Positions 9,358 through 18,616 of a stretch of 64,000 nt of DNA are shown piece after piece. The position numbers and the translations under genes were made by a program. This DNA comes from Pseudomonas poae. Lineage in GTDB: Bacteria > Pseudomonadota > Gammaproteobacteria > Pseudomonadales > Pseudomonadaceae. The DNA is taken from the NCBI RefSeq assembly GCF_001439785.1, contig NZ_JYLI01000022.1:35516-99515 (forward strand), given 5' to 3'. The first letter of the stretch is position 1, and each line of letters begins with the position of its first letter. The notes under the pieces are model-generated. The model saw only the letters and a program-made list of their open reading frames with translations, ran no database searches and had not been told where the DNA came from.

Positions 9358-10470
9358 ATGAAACGTGTAGGTCTGATCGGTTGGCGCGGTATGGTCGGTT
9401 CCGTGCTCATGCAGCGGATGCTGGAAGAGCAGGATTTCGATCTTATCGAGCCGGTGTTTTTCACCACTTCGAATGTGGGTGGCCAAGGCCCGTCCGTGGG
9501 CAAGGATATTGCCCCGCTCAAGGACGCCTACAGCATTGAAGAGCTGAAAACCCTCGACGTGATCCTGACCTGCCAGGGCGGCGACTACACCAGCGAAGTC
9601 TTCCCCAAGCTGCGTGAAGCCGGCTGGCAGGGCTACTGGATCGACGCTGCCTCGAGCCTGCGTATGCAGGACGATGCCGTGATCATCCTCGACCCGGTCA
9701 ACCGCAAGGTCATCGACCAGCAGCTGGATGCCGGCACCAAAAACTACGTCGGCGGCAACTGCACCGTCAGTCTGATGCTGATGGGCCTGGGTGGCTTGTT
9801 CGAAGCCGGTCTGGTCGAGTGGATGAGCGCCATGACCTATCAGGCGGCGTCCGGCGCCGGCGCGCAGAACATGCGTGAGCTGATCAAGCAGATGGGCGCA
9901 ACCCATGCTGCTGTCGCCGATCAACTGGCCGACCCGGCCAGCGCGATCCTCGATATCGACCGCCGTGTGGCCGACGCCATGCGCAGTGAAGCCTACCCGA
10001 CCGAGAACTTCGGCGTGCCATTGGCCGGCAGCCTGATCCCGTGGATCGACAAGGAACTGCCGAACGGCCAGAGCCGCGAAGAGTGGAAGGCCCAGGCCGA
10101 GACCAACAAGATCCTCGGTCGTTTCAAGAGCCCGATCCCGGTGGATGGCATCTGCGTGCGCATCGGCGCCATGCGCTGCCACAGCCAGGCGCTGACCATC
10201 AAGCTGAACAAGGACGTGCCGATCGCCGATATCGAAGGGCTGATCAGCCAGCACAACCCATGGGTCAAGCTGGTGCCGAACAACCGCGATATCAGCATGC
10301 AGGAGTTGAGCCCGACCAAGGTCACCGGCACCCTGAATGTGCCGGTAGGCCGTCTGCGCAAGCTGAACATGGGCAGCCAGTTCCTTGGCGCGTTCACCGT
10401 GGGCGACCAGTTGCTGTGGGGCGCGGCGGAGCCGCTGCGTCGGATGTTGCGGATTTTGCTGGAGCGGTGA
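9358..10470 (+). CDS. asd: Aspartate-semialdehyde dehydrogenase
   Basis: Asd reduces aspartyl phosphate to the semialdehyde that feeds lysine, threonine, methionine and diaminopimelate synthesis. The 370-residue protein has the NADP loop GLIGWRGMVGSVL, the catalytic Cys135 in GGNCTVSLM and YQAASGAGAQNMREL. It is of the gamma-proteobacterial type. A Rho-independent terminator follows directly. Confidence 0.98.
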   Translation: MKRVGLIGWRGMVGSVLMQRMLEEQDFDLIEPVFFTTSNVGGQGPSVGKDIAPLKDAYSIEELKTLDVILTCQGGDYTSEVFPKLREAGWQGYWIDAASSLRMQDDAVIILDPVNRKVIDQQLDAGTKNYVGGNCTVSLMLMGLGGLFEAGLVEWMSAMTYQAASGAGAQNMRELIKQMGATHAAVADQLADPASAILDIDRRVADAMRSEAYPTENFGVPLAGSLIPWIDKELPNGQSREEWKAQAETNKILGRFKSPIPVDGICVRIGAMRCHSQALTIKLNKDVPIADIEGLISQHNPWVKLVPNNRDISMQELSPTKVTGTLNVPVGRLRKLNMGSQFLGAFTVGDQLLWGAAEPLRRMLRILLER

Positions 10471-10490
10471 TTGCTGCCGGATGTTGAAAA

Positions 10491-10523
10491 CCCCGTGCTC
10501 TGGTGACAGGCGCGGGGTTTTTT
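10491..10523 (+). terminator. Rho-independent terminator after asd
   Basis: CCCCGTGC (10491-10498) pairs with GCGCGGGG (10510-10517), with one G-U pair, and a run of six T follows. It lies 20 bases after the asd stop codon. Confidence 0.9.
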
Positions 10524-10535
10524 ATTGGGCTTTCG

Positions 10536-10619
10536 GGCGCTATCGCAGGCAAGCCAGCTCCCACAGTGGAATGTGTTCGCAGCTTCACAGGGGGGAGCTG
10601 GCTTGCCTGCGATAGCGCC
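10536..10619. repeat. REP doublet with perfect 27-base arms
   Basis: The arm GGCGCTATCGCAGGCAAGCC... (10536-10562) is repeated as its exact reverse complement at 10593-10619, separated by 30 bases. It shares its core (GGCTTGCCTGCGATAGCG) with the element at 7287-7357. This is a REPIN-type extragenic element between asd and the asd-like gene. Confidence 0.92.
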
Positions 10620-10709
10620 ATCAGCTTCACCACAAGGCCCAGCCCAATTGCCTCACCCCCAGCCACCCGGTAAAGTGCCGCTCCCCCCGCAATGCCCGAG
10701 GCAGCTTCC

Positions 10710-11720
10710 ATGACCCAGACCTTTGAAATCGCCGTGATCGGCGCCACCGGCACCGTCGGTGAGACCCTGGTGCAGATCCTCGAAGAGCTGGCATTCCCGG
10801 TCGGCACCTTGTATCTGCTGGCGGGCAGCAATTCCGCCGGTGCGTCGGTGCCGTTTCGTGGCAAGAACGTGCGGGTGCGGGAAGTCGATGAGTTCGATTT
10901 CAGCAAGGCGCAGTTGGCCTTCTTCGCGGCCGGGCCGGCGGTGACCCTGGGTTTCGCCCCGCGCGCCACTGCGGCCGGGTGTGCGGTGATCGATTTGTCC
11001 GGCGCGTTGCCGGCCGAACAAGCACCGCCCGTGGTGCCGGAAGCCAATGCCCATGTGCTGGAGGGCTTGAAAAAGCCGTTTCAGGTCAGCAGCCCCAGCC
11101 CATCGGCGACCAACCTCGCCGTGGTGCTGGCACCGTTGCGTGGTCTGGTGGATATCCAGCGCGTCAGCGTCACCGCCAACCTGGCGGTGTCTGCCCTGGG
11201 CCGCGAAGCCGTCAGCGAACTCGCGCGGCAAACTGCGGAATTGCTGAATGTGCGTCCACTGGAGCCGGCTTTCTTTGATCGGCAAATGGCCTTCAACCTG
11301 TTGGCACAAGTCGGTAAGCCAGATGCGAAAGGTCATACAGACCTTGAGAAACGTCTGATACACGAGCTGCGCGCGGTACTGGACACTCCGGCGCTGAAAG
11401 TGTCCGCCACCTGCGTTCAAGCCCCGGTGTTCTTTGGCGACAGCCTCACGGTGTCGTTGCAACTGGCGGAGCCGGTTGACCTGATCGCCATCAACCGCGC
11501 ACTCGAGGCCGCGCCGGGTATCGAGCTTGTGGAGGAGGGGGATTACCCCACCGCCGTGGGCGATGCAGTAGGCCAGGACGTGGTGTATGCAGGGCGGGTT
11601 CGTGCAGGCCTGGATGATCCTGCGGAACTAAACTTGTGGCTGACGTCAGATAACGTACGCAAGGGCGCAGCCCTGAATGCAGTGCAGTTGGCGCAGTTGT
11701 TGATAAAACGCCTTGTGTAA
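10710..11720 (+). CDS. Asd-like protein without the catalytic cysteine (USG-1 type)
   Basis: A 336-residue homologue of aspartate-semialdehyde dehydrogenase with an intact nucleotide loop (VIGATGTVGETLVQIL). Where family members have NPNCST with the thiol nucleophile, this protein reads SPSPSATN, so the Cys is missing; the following GAG loop is also altered (LAVSALG). It is therefore unlikely to have dehydrogenase activity. It matches the USG-1 type Asd paralogue usually found between asd and fimV in Pseudomonas. The ATG at 10710 has a GAGG site; an ATG six codons upstream is possible. Its role is unknown. Confidence 0.88.
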   Translation: MTQTFEIAVIGATGTVGETLVQILEELAFPVGTLYLLAGSNSAGASVPFRGKNVRVREVDEFDFSKAQLAFFAAGPAVTLGFAPRATAAGCAVIDLSGALPAEQAPPVVPEANAHVLEGLKKPFQVSSPSPSATNLAVVLAPLRGLVDIQRVSVTANLAVSALGREAVSELARQTAELLNVRPLEPAFFDRQMAFNLLAQVGKPDAKGHTDLEKRLIHELRAVLDTPALKVSATCVQAPVFFGDSLTVSLQLAEPVDLIAINRALEAAPGIELVEEGDYPTAVGDAVGQDVVYAGRVRAGLDDPAELNLWLTSDNVRKGAALNAVQLAQLLIKRLV

Positions 11721-11881
11721 AAGATACTTGGCGGCAATTTGTAGATTGATTCTAACCAGGCGCTATGCTTGGTCGGAAGCGGCACAGAAGCGCGTCGGTA
11801 ACCTATCGGCTCGCCATGCCTAATGGCAGCGGTTACCAACCTTCTCGCAAGCCGGGGAGTGTTCAGACAAAGGATGAGGCT

Positions 11882-14467
11882 ATGGTTCAAGTTCGCAAAC
11901 TGGTGTTAGCAATAGCGGCCGCCTCGGCGCTGTCTTCCGGTATGGCGCAAGCGCTGCAGCTGGGGGAGATGACCCTCAAGTCCAAGCTGAACCAGCCGCT
12001 GTCGGTGGACATCGAATTGCTCGATGTGGGTGGCCTCACCGCTGCCGAGATCACGCCAAGCCTGGCGTCCTCCCAGGCCTTCGTCGATGCGGGTGTGGAT
12101 CGTCAGGCGTTTCTCAATGATCTGACGTTCACCCCGGTGATCAATCCCAATGGCCGCAGCGTGGTGCGGGTCACTTCCAGCAAGCCATTGCCCGATTCCT
12201 ACGTACGTTTCCTGTTGCAGGTGCAGTGGCCCAATGGTCGCCTGATGCGTGACTACAGTGTGTTGCTCGACCCGGCCAAGTTCGATCAGACAACGCCGGC
12301 CGCTGCGCCTGCACCGCGTCTGTCGGCGCCCGCTGGCAGCGCCTCGGCTGCCGCACGCTCGTCGGCCCAGCACACCACCACATCCCGCGACACCCTGTGG
12401 GAAATTGCACAGAAGAACCGCAACGGCGGCTCGGTGCAGCAGACCATGCTGGCCATTCAGGCGTTGAATCCTGACGCGTTCACCGATGGCAACATCAACC
12501 GTTTGAAGACTGGCCAGGTCCTGCGCCTGCCCGATGCCACCCAAAGTACCGCGCTGCCGCAACCCAAGGCGATTGCCGAGGTGCGCGCGCAGAACGAAGC
12601 CTGGCGCCAGGGCCGCCGCAGTGCGACCAATCAGCCGGCCGGCCGGCAGCAACTGGACGCCACCCGACGCACCCAGGCGGGCAATGCCGCCGCGACCACC
12701 GACGCCAAGGACACCTTGAGTCTGGTCTCCGCCGAAGCTGCCAGGAAGGGCGCCAAGGGCAACGCCGGCGACAGCCAGGCTCTGGGTGAAAAACTGGCGG
12801 TGACCCAAGAGCAACTGGACACCACCCGTCGCGACAACGAAGAGCTCAAGAGCCGCGCGGCAGACCTGCAAAGCCAGCTCGACAAACTGCAAAAGCTGAT
12901 CCAGCTGAAGAATGATCAACTGGCCAGGCTGCAGGCTGAAAAAGGCCAGCCGGCCACGGCAACGGCAGCGATGCCGGCCCAGTTGGCGACTGATCCTGCG
13001 GCTGCTGCTGCCGACCCGGCTGCAGTGGATTCAGCATCTGCGGATTCAGCGGCGCAAGCCCCTGCCACCCAACCCACTGCGACGCCAGCGGCACCCGCCT
13101 CTGCAACGCCTGCGCCAGAGGTGACCACGCCGGTTGCAACACCTGCCAGCACCGAAGGCAAGTTCAACGACCTGCTCACCAATCCCATCGTACTTGGCGT
13201 GATCGGCGGTGCGGCCGGCTTGCTGGTGCTGTTGCTGCTGCTGCTGTGGGCGCGCCATCGCAATGCCCGGCTTGAAGAAGAAAAGCACCTGCGCATGGCC
13301 CGCGCGCTGGCCGAGGAAGCGGAGTTCACGTCGAGCATCGACCGTGATCTGCCCTCGGACAGTTTCGAAGGCCTGGAAGTCGCACCGCCAAGTGTCAAGC
13401 TGGCCCCCGCTCCGGCGCCCGTGGTTGAGCCGGTAGTCGTGCCAACGGTGGCTTCGGTGCTTTCGCCGTTGGCCGCCGCCGTCAACCCGACTAACGCCAG
13501 CGGTGCCCTGGCGCAAGCCCAGTCCCACATCGATCGTGGTCACTTGAACCAGGCTGCCGATGTGCTGGAGCAGGCGATCAAACGCGATCCCAAGCGCAGC
13601 GACCTGCGCCTGAAGCTGATGGAGGTCTACGGCCTGCAGAACGACAAGGACGGGTTCGTGACGCAGGAGCGTCAACTGGTGGCCACCGGTGAAAACCACG
13701 CCCAGGTCGAACAACTCAAGTCACGTTTCCCGGCCATGGCCGTGCTGGCGGCGGGCGTCAGTGCTGCGGTGGCAGCTGCGGCGCTCGATGCCCAATACGT
13801 CAAGGATCTGCTCGAGGAAAAGCCTGCGCCCGATGCGTCGGCCGACGATTTCGACCTCAGCCTGGATGAGTTGGAAGCCGCTTCGCCCGCGGTCGTTGCC
13901 GCCGATCAGCCGACGTTCGAATCGCTGCTCAAGCAACAGACCAGCGATAAGGCCGCGCCCAATGAAGCCTCGGACTTCGATCTGCACCTGGATCCGCCGT
14001 CCTCGCAGGCCGATGACGACTTCCTCTCTGGTCTTGAAGACCAGGTGAACGATGTGTCGGCCGTTGAGCCGCCGGCCCTCAAGCCCACTGCCGTGGATGA
14101 CTTTGACCTGCCGGAAGACTTCGACCTGTCCCTGGCCGATGAGCCTGAAGCCCCGACGCCGGCCAAGCCTGATGCATTTGCCTCGGAGCTGGACGATGTC
14201 AACGCCGAGCTCGATCGCCTGTCCCAGAGTCTGGAGCATCCGCCGATCGAGCCTACCTTTACCGCCGAAGACGCGGCGCTGGGCGATGACGAACCGGAGT
14301 TCGACTTCCTTTCGGGCACCGATGAGGTCTCCACCAAACTCGATCTGGCCCAGGCCTACATCGACATGGGCGATGCCGATGGCGCACGTGACATTCTGTC
14401 CGAAGTGCTGACCGAGGGCAGCGAAGAACAGCGCAGTGAGGCCAAGGAAATGCTCGGCAGAATTTAA
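11882..14467 (+). CDS. fimV: FimV, polar hub protein with LysM domain
   Basis: An 861-residue inner-membrane protein. It has a signal peptide (cleavage likely after AQA, residue 25), the conserved FimV N-terminal domain, and a LysM-like peptidoglycan-binding segment at about 165-220 (SRDTLWEIAQKN). A coiled coil follows near 300-350, then an Ala/Pro/Thr-rich linker, one membrane segment at about 439-461, an acidic cytoplasmic region and the conserved C-terminal TPR-like FimV motif (LDLAQAYIDMGDADGARDIL). In Pseudomonas, FimV is a polar landmark needed for type IV pilus assembly and twitching. The long upstream extension of the frame is rejected because the signal peptide starts at 11882, after an AGGATGAGGCT site. 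Confidence 0.95.
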   Translation: MVQVRKLVLAIAAASALSSGMAQALQLGEMTLKSKLNQPLSVDIELLDVGGLTAAEITPSLASSQAFVDAGVDRQAFLNDLTFTPVINPNGRSVVRVTSSKPLPDSYVRFLLQVQWPNGRLMRDYSVLLDPAKFDQTTPAAAPAPRLSAPAGSASAAARSSAQHTTTSRDTLWEIAQKNRNGGSVQQTMLAIQALNPDAFTDGNINRLKTGQVLRLPDATQSTALPQPKAIAEVRAQNEAWRQGRRSATNQPAGRQQLDATRRTQAGNAAATTDAKDTLSLVSAEAARKGAKGNAGDSQALGEKLAVTQEQLDTTRRDNEELKSRAADLQSQLDKLQKLIQLKNDQLARLQAEKGQPATATAAMPAQLATDPAAAAADPAAVDSASADSAAQAPATQPTATPAAPASATPAPEVTTPVATPASTEGKFNDLLTNPIVLGVIGGAAGLLVLLLLLLWARHRNARLEEEKHLRMARALAEEAEFTSSIDRDLPSDSFEGLEVAPPSVKLAPAPAPVVEPVVVPTVASVLSPLAAAVNPTNASGALAQAQSHIDRGHLNQAADVLEQAIKRDPKRSDLRLKLMEVYGLQNDKDGFVTQERQLVATGENHAQVEQLKSRFPAMAVLAAGVSAAVAAAALDAQYVKDLLEEKPAPDASADDFDLSLDELEAASPAVVAADQPTFESLLKQQTSDKAAPNEASDFDLHLDPPSSQADDDFLSGLEDQVNDVSAVEPPALKPTAVDDFDLPEDFDLSLADEPEAPTPAKPDAFASELDDVNAELDRLSQSLEHPPIEPTFTAEDAALGDDEPEFDFLSGTDEVSTKLDLAQAYIDMGDADGARDILSEVLTEGSEEQRSEAKEMLGRI

Positions 14468-14636
14468 CGCTCGATACGGCGCCCATGTGGGAGGGGGCAA
14501 GCTCCTCCCCTGTCTGGATTGGCGTCAACCCCGAACAAAAGCGCGCCTGCTTTGTTCGTCGCCTTTATAATGCCCGCCTTTGCGCAACTCATCAGGCTCT
14601 CAGTTCTTGGCAAACATAGATAACGCGGCCGCCGAA

Positions 14637-15461
14637 ATGGCGGCCGCAGGCTTTTACCGCATCGCCCTTGGCGTCGAATACAAGGGCTCGCGCTACCGGG
14701 GTTGGCAGCGTCAGGCGTCGGGTGTGCTGACGGTGCAGGAAACCCTGGAAAATGCACTGTCCAAGGTCGCCGACTCGCCGGTGTCGCTGATGTGCGCCGG
14801 GCGTACCGACGCCGGTGTGCACGCCTGTGGTCAGGTGGTGCACTTCGATACCCAGGCCGAGCGCACCATGAAAGCTTGGGTGATGGGCGCCAATATCAAT
14901 CTGCCCCACGACGTCAGCGTGACCTGGGCCAAGGTCATGCCTGCGCATTTTCATGCACGTTTCAAGGCCATTGCCCGGCGTTATCGCTACGTGATCTACA
15001 ACGACCAGATCCGTCCGGCGCACCTCAACCAGGAAATCACCTGGAACCATCGTCCACTGGATGTCGAGCGCATGGCCGAAGCGGCGCAGCATCTGGTGGG
15101 CGTGCATGATTTCAGCGCATTCCGTGCCGGGCAGTGCCAGGCCAAGTCGCCGATCAAGGAAGTCCACCACCTGCGCGTCACGCGGCACGGCAAGATGATC
15201 GTGCTGGATATTCGTGCCGGGGCGTTCCTGCACCATATGGTGCGCAACATTGCCGGCGTTCTGATGACCATCGGCACCGGCGAGCGCCCGGTGGAGTGGG
15301 CCAGGGAGGTGCTGGAAAGCCGGGTCCGCCGCACGGGTGGTGTGACGGCCCATCCCTTTGGCCTGTATCTGGTGGGGGTGGAGTACCGCGACGAGTTCGA
15401 GCTGCCGGAGCGCTTCCTCGGGCCACACTTCCTCACAGGTTTCAGCGAACTTGGCGGCTGA
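14637..15461 (+). CDS. truA: tRNA pseudouridine(38-40) synthase
   Basis: TruA makes pseudouridine at positions 38-40 of the tRNA anticodon arm. The catalytic Asp is in CAGRTDAGVHACGQVVHF, followed by FHARFKAIARRYRYVIYN. The ATG at 14637 (MAAAGFYRIALGVEYKG) gives 274 residues. TTG codons at 14580 and 14607 in the same frame could give a longer N-terminus, and no strong ribosome site decides between them. trpF follows. Confidence 0.94.
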   Translation: MAAAGFYRIALGVEYKGSRYRGWQRQASGVLTVQETLENALSKVADSPVSLMCAGRTDAGVHACGQVVHFDTQAERTMKAWVMGANINLPHDVSVTWAKVMPAHFHARFKAIARRYRYVIYNDQIRPAHLNQEITWNHRPLDVERMAEAAQHLVGVHDFSAFRAGQCQAKSPIKEVHHLRVTRHGKMIVLDIRAGAFLHHMVRNIAGVLMTIGTGERPVEWAREVLESRVRRTGGVTAHPFGLYLVGVEYRDEFELPERFLGPHFLTGFSELGG

Positions 15462-15525
15462 CGCCCGGAAAAGCTTTTGTTACCATCCGGGACTTTCTCG
15501 GTGCAATCCCTGAGGTTTCCAAGAC

Positions 15526-16146
15526 ATGTCAGCCGTTCGCAGCAAGATTTGCGGGATTACCCGCACGGAAGACGCGCTGGCGGCAGTCGAGGCGGGGGCG
15601 GATGCCATCGGTTTGGTGTTCTATGCCAAAAGCCCACGGGCGGTGAACGTGGTGCAGGCGCGGGCGATCATTGCCGCGTTGCCACCGTTCGTCACCACGG
15701 TGGGGCTGTTCGTGAATGCCAGCCGCTGCGAGCTCAACGAAACGCTCGATGCCGTACCGCTGGATATGCTGCAGTTTCACGGCGACGAAAGCCCCGACGA
15801 ATGTGAAAGCTATCAACGCCCGTATATCAAGGCGTTGCGGGTCAAGGCCGGTGATGATATTGCCGCCGCCTGCGCCACGTATGCCGGGGCGCGCGGAATC
15901 CTGCTGGACACCTATGTCGAAGGCGTCCCCGGCGGTACGGGCGAAGCGTTCGACTGGTCGCTGATTCCCGAAGGGTTGAGCAAGCCGATCATTCTTGCCG
16001 GCGGCCTGAACTGCGCCAATGTCGCGGCGGCCATCGAGCAGGTTCGGCCGTATGCCGTTGATGTCAGCGGTGGCGTAGAGCAGAGCAAGGGCATCAAGGA
16101 TCACCACAAGATTCGCGCATTCATGCAGGCAGTGCGCGCGATGTGA
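15526..16146 (+). CDS. trpF: Phosphoribosylanthranilate isomerase
   Basis: TrpF catalyses the Amadori rearrangement of phosphoribosylanthranilate in tryptophan synthesis. The 206-residue TIM barrel has the N-terminal SKICGITRTEDALAA with the catalytic Cys, LDMLQFHGDES, LLDTYVEGVPGGTGEAFDW with the catalytic Asp, and the phosphate-binding ending ILAGGLN / AVDVSGGVEQSKGIKD. As in other pseudomonads it is separate from other trp genes and sits between truA and accD. Confidence 0.97.
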   Translation: MSAVRSKICGITRTEDALAAVEAGADAIGLVFYAKSPRAVNVVQARAIIAALPPFVTTVGLFVNASRCELNETLDAVPLDMLQFHGDESPDECESYQRPYIKALRVKAGDDIAAACATYAGARGILLDTYVEGVPGGTGEAFDWSLIPEGLSKPIILAGGLNCANVAAAIEQVRPYAVDVSGGVEQSKGIKDHHKIRAFMQAVRAM

Positions 16147-16168
16147 CGGCTGGCAGTCTGCCGCCGTC
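16145..16168 (+). other. Stem-loop after trpF
   Basis: GACGGC-T-GGCAG faces CTGCCGCCGTC in a tight palindrome overlapping the trpF stop codon. There is no T run, so it is a weak candidate for termination or mRNA end protection. The gap up to accD (16169-16391) shows nothing else I can name. Confidence 0.4.
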
Positions 16169-16391
16169 AGTAACTACCACTGTGTAACGCAGCATCGGCG
16201 CCGCCTGCGGGCGGGCCGGGAACGAAGTGGCAACCCTGCACAGGCAGGTTGTCTGGAAGGCTGAGGATGCGGTTGGGAAATGGCTGGTCGAACGTCTGAC
16301 CCCGTCCCGCCCGCGTCATCGCCACATATGAATTTAGCTCAAGGGCATACGCGGGGCTGTGTTCAAGCCACCGGTACTGGAGAAAGAAAGC

Positions 16392-17312
16392 ATGAGCAAC
16401 TGGTTAGTAGACAAACTGATCCCTTCGATCATGCGTTCCGAGGTGAAGAAAAGCTCGGTTCCTGAAGGTCTGTGGCACAAGTGCCCCTCCTGCGACGCGG
16501 TGCTGTACCGCCCGGAGCTGGAAAAGACTCTGGACGTTTGCCCCAAGTGCAATCACCACATGCGGATCGGCGCGCGCGCGCGCATCGACATCTTCCTCGA
16601 CGCCGACGGGCGTAACGAACTGGGCGCTGATCTGGAGCCGGTCGACCGTCTCAAGTTCCGCGACGGCAAGAAATACAAGGACCGCCTCACCGCTGCGCAG
16701 AAGCAGACCGGCGAAAAAGATGCGTTGATTTCCGTCAGTGGCAAGCTGCTGGGCATGCCCGTTGTAGTCTCGGCCTTTGAATTTTCCTTCATGGGCGGCT
16801 CCATGGGCGCCATCGTCGGTGAGCGTTTTGTGCGCGCCGCCAATTACGCCCTCGAAAACCGTTGCCCGATGATCTGCTTCGCCGCTTCCGGTGGCGCGCG
16901 CATGCAGGAAGCCCTGATTTCCCTGATGCAAATGGCCAAGACCTCTGCGGTGCTGGCGCGTCTGCGTGAAGAAGGCATTCCGTTTATCTCCGTGCTGACC
17001 GACCCGGTCTACGGTGGTGTTTCCGCCAGCCTGGCCATGCTGGGCGACGTGATCGTCGGTGAGCCCAAGGCTCTGATCGGTTTTGCCGGCCCGCGCGTGA
17101 TCGAGCAGACCGTGCGCGAAAAGCTGCCGGAAGGCTTCCAGCGCAGCGAGTTCCTGCTGGAGCACGGCGCAATCGACCTGATCATCCCGCGCGGCGAGCT
17201 GCGTCCGCGCCTTGGCAACCTGCTGGCGCAAATGATGGGGCTGCCGACACCGGTGTACGTCGCGCCTAAAATCGAGCCTATCGTCGTGCCGCCGGTGCCT
17301 GCAAACCTATGA
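16392..17312 (+). CDS. accD: Acetyl-CoA carboxylase carboxyltransferase beta subunit
   Basis: AccD with AccA transfers carboxyl from carboxybiotin to acetyl-CoA, the first step of fatty acid synthesis. The 306-residue protein has the N-terminal zinc ribbon with Cys31, Cys34, Cys50 and Cys53, then the crotonase-fold carboxyltransferase core (SGGARMQEALISLMQM; GFAGPRVIEQTV). The ATG at 16392 gives the normal N-terminus MSNWLVDKL and follows AGAAAGAAAG. It overlaps folC by four bases. Confidence 0.98.
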   Translation: MSNWLVDKLIPSIMRSEVKKSSVPEGLWHKCPSCDAVLYRPELEKTLDVCPKCNHHMRIGARARIDIFLDADGRNELGADLEPVDRLKFRDGKKYKDRLTAAQKQTGEKDALISVSGKLLGMPVVVSAFEFSFMGGSMGAIVGERFVRAANYALENRCPMICFAASGGARMQEALISLMQMAKTSAVLARLREEGIPFISVLTDPVYGGVSASLAMLGDVIVGEPKALIGFAGPRVIEQTVREKLPEGFQRSEFLLEHGAIDLIIPRGELRPRLGNLLAQMMGLPTPVYVAPKIEPIVVPPVPANL

Positions 17313-18616
17313 CCCAACGTACCCTGGGCGAATGGCTCGCCTACCTGGAGCAGTTGCATCCGTCCGCCATCGACATGGGCCTGGAGCGCTCGCAACAGGT
17401 AGCGACCCGCCTCGGGTTGGGCCGGCCGGCGCCGCGCGTGATCACGGTGACCGGCACCAACGGCAAGGGCTCGACCTGCGCCTTTGTCGCGGCGCTGCTA
17501 CAGGCTCAAGGCCTGAGCGTGGGTGTCTACAGTTCTCCGCACCTGCTGCGTTACAACGAGCGGGTGCAGCTCAACGGTGTCGAAGCCACCGATGAGCAAC
17601 TGTGTGAAGCGTTCGCCGCACTCGATGCCGGGCGTGGCGAAATTTCCCTGACCTACTTCGAGATGGGCACCCTGGCGGCGTTCTGGCTGTTCGAGCGTGC
17701 GCGACTGGATGTGGTCGTGCTGGAAGTGGGGCTGGGCGGGCGTCTGGACACGGTCAACGTGGTGGATGCCGACCTGGCGCTGGTTACCAGCATTGGCGTC
17801 GACCATGTCGATTATCTGGGCGATACCCGCGAGTCAGTGGCCTATGAAAAGGCCGGTATCTTCCGTGCGGGCAAGCCTGCGTTGTGCGGCGACCTGGATC
17901 CGCCGCAGCCCTTGCTCGACAAGGTGCGTGAGCTGGAATGCCCGTTCTTCCTGCGCGGTCGCGAGTTCAACCTCGACATCGGCGAGCAGCACTGGCAATG
18001 GCGCGGGCGCGATGCGCGCGGCCAAATGGTCGAGCTGCACAATTTGCCGCTGTTGAACCTGCCGATGGAAAATGCCGCGCTTGCGCTGCAGGCCTATCTG
18101 CTGCTGGACCTGCCATGGGATGCTGCGCAGATTGCCGCGACGTTGCGGGCGACCAGGGTGGTTGGGCGTCTGGATCGTCGTGCGGTCGAGTGGCAGGGCA
18201 AGCGTCTGAACCTGCTGCTGGATGTGGGACACAATCCCCATGCAGCCGAGTACCTGGCGCAACGCCTGGCGCGTACGCCGCCGTTGGGTCGTCGACTCGC
18301 CGTTTTTGGTCTGTTGGCCGACAAGGACCTTGATGGCGTGGTTGCGCCATTGCTCGAAAGTGTCCAGGCGTGGGCGGTTGCGCCGCTGGATACGCCGCGC
18401 AGTCGCCCGGCGGCGGAGTTGGAGCTGGCCTTGCAGAACCTTGGTGCGCGCGTGGCGTCGTATGCAAGCCTGACCGCAGCCCTCGAGGCGCAGTGTGCGG
18501 TGGCAACGGCCGAGGACGAGATTCTGTTGTTCGGATCATTTTATTGTGTTGCCGAGGCGCTTGAGTGGTTGGCTCGGCGCCCCACGGAGGAAGCTGCACA
18601 TGGCATTACTGGATAG
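17309..18616 (+). CDS. folC: Folylpolyglutamate / dihydrofolate synthase
   Basis: A bifunctional Mur-ligase-family enzyme of 435 residues that adds glutamate to dihydropteroate and to tetrahydrofolates. The ATP loop is VTGTNGKGSTCAFV. EVGLGGRLDTVNVV, SIGVDHVDYLGD and LDVGHNPHAAEYLA are the usual family motifs. Its ATG overlaps the accD stop (ATGA), so translation is probably coupled; it also overlaps the next gene. Confidence 0.97.
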   Translation: MTQRTLGEWLAYLEQLHPSAIDMGLERSQQVATRLGLGRPAPRVITVTGTNGKGSTCAFVAALLQAQGLSVGVYSSPHLLRYNERVQLNGVEATDEQLCEAFAALDAGRGEISLTYFEMGTLAAFWLFERARLDVVVLEVGLGGRLDTVNVVDADLALVTSIGVDHVDYLGDTRESVAYEKAGIFRAGKPALCGDLDPPQPLLDKVRELECPFFLRGREFNLDIGEQHWQWRGRDARGQMVELHNLPLLNLPMENAALALQAYLLLDLPWDAAQIAATLRATRVVGRLDRRAVEWQGKRLNLLLDVGHNPHAAEYLAQRLARTPPLGRRLAVFGLLADKDLDGVVAPLLESVQAWAVAPLDTPRSRPAAELELALQNLGARVASYASLTAALEAQCAVATAEDEILLFGSFYCVAEALEWLARRPTEEAAHGITG

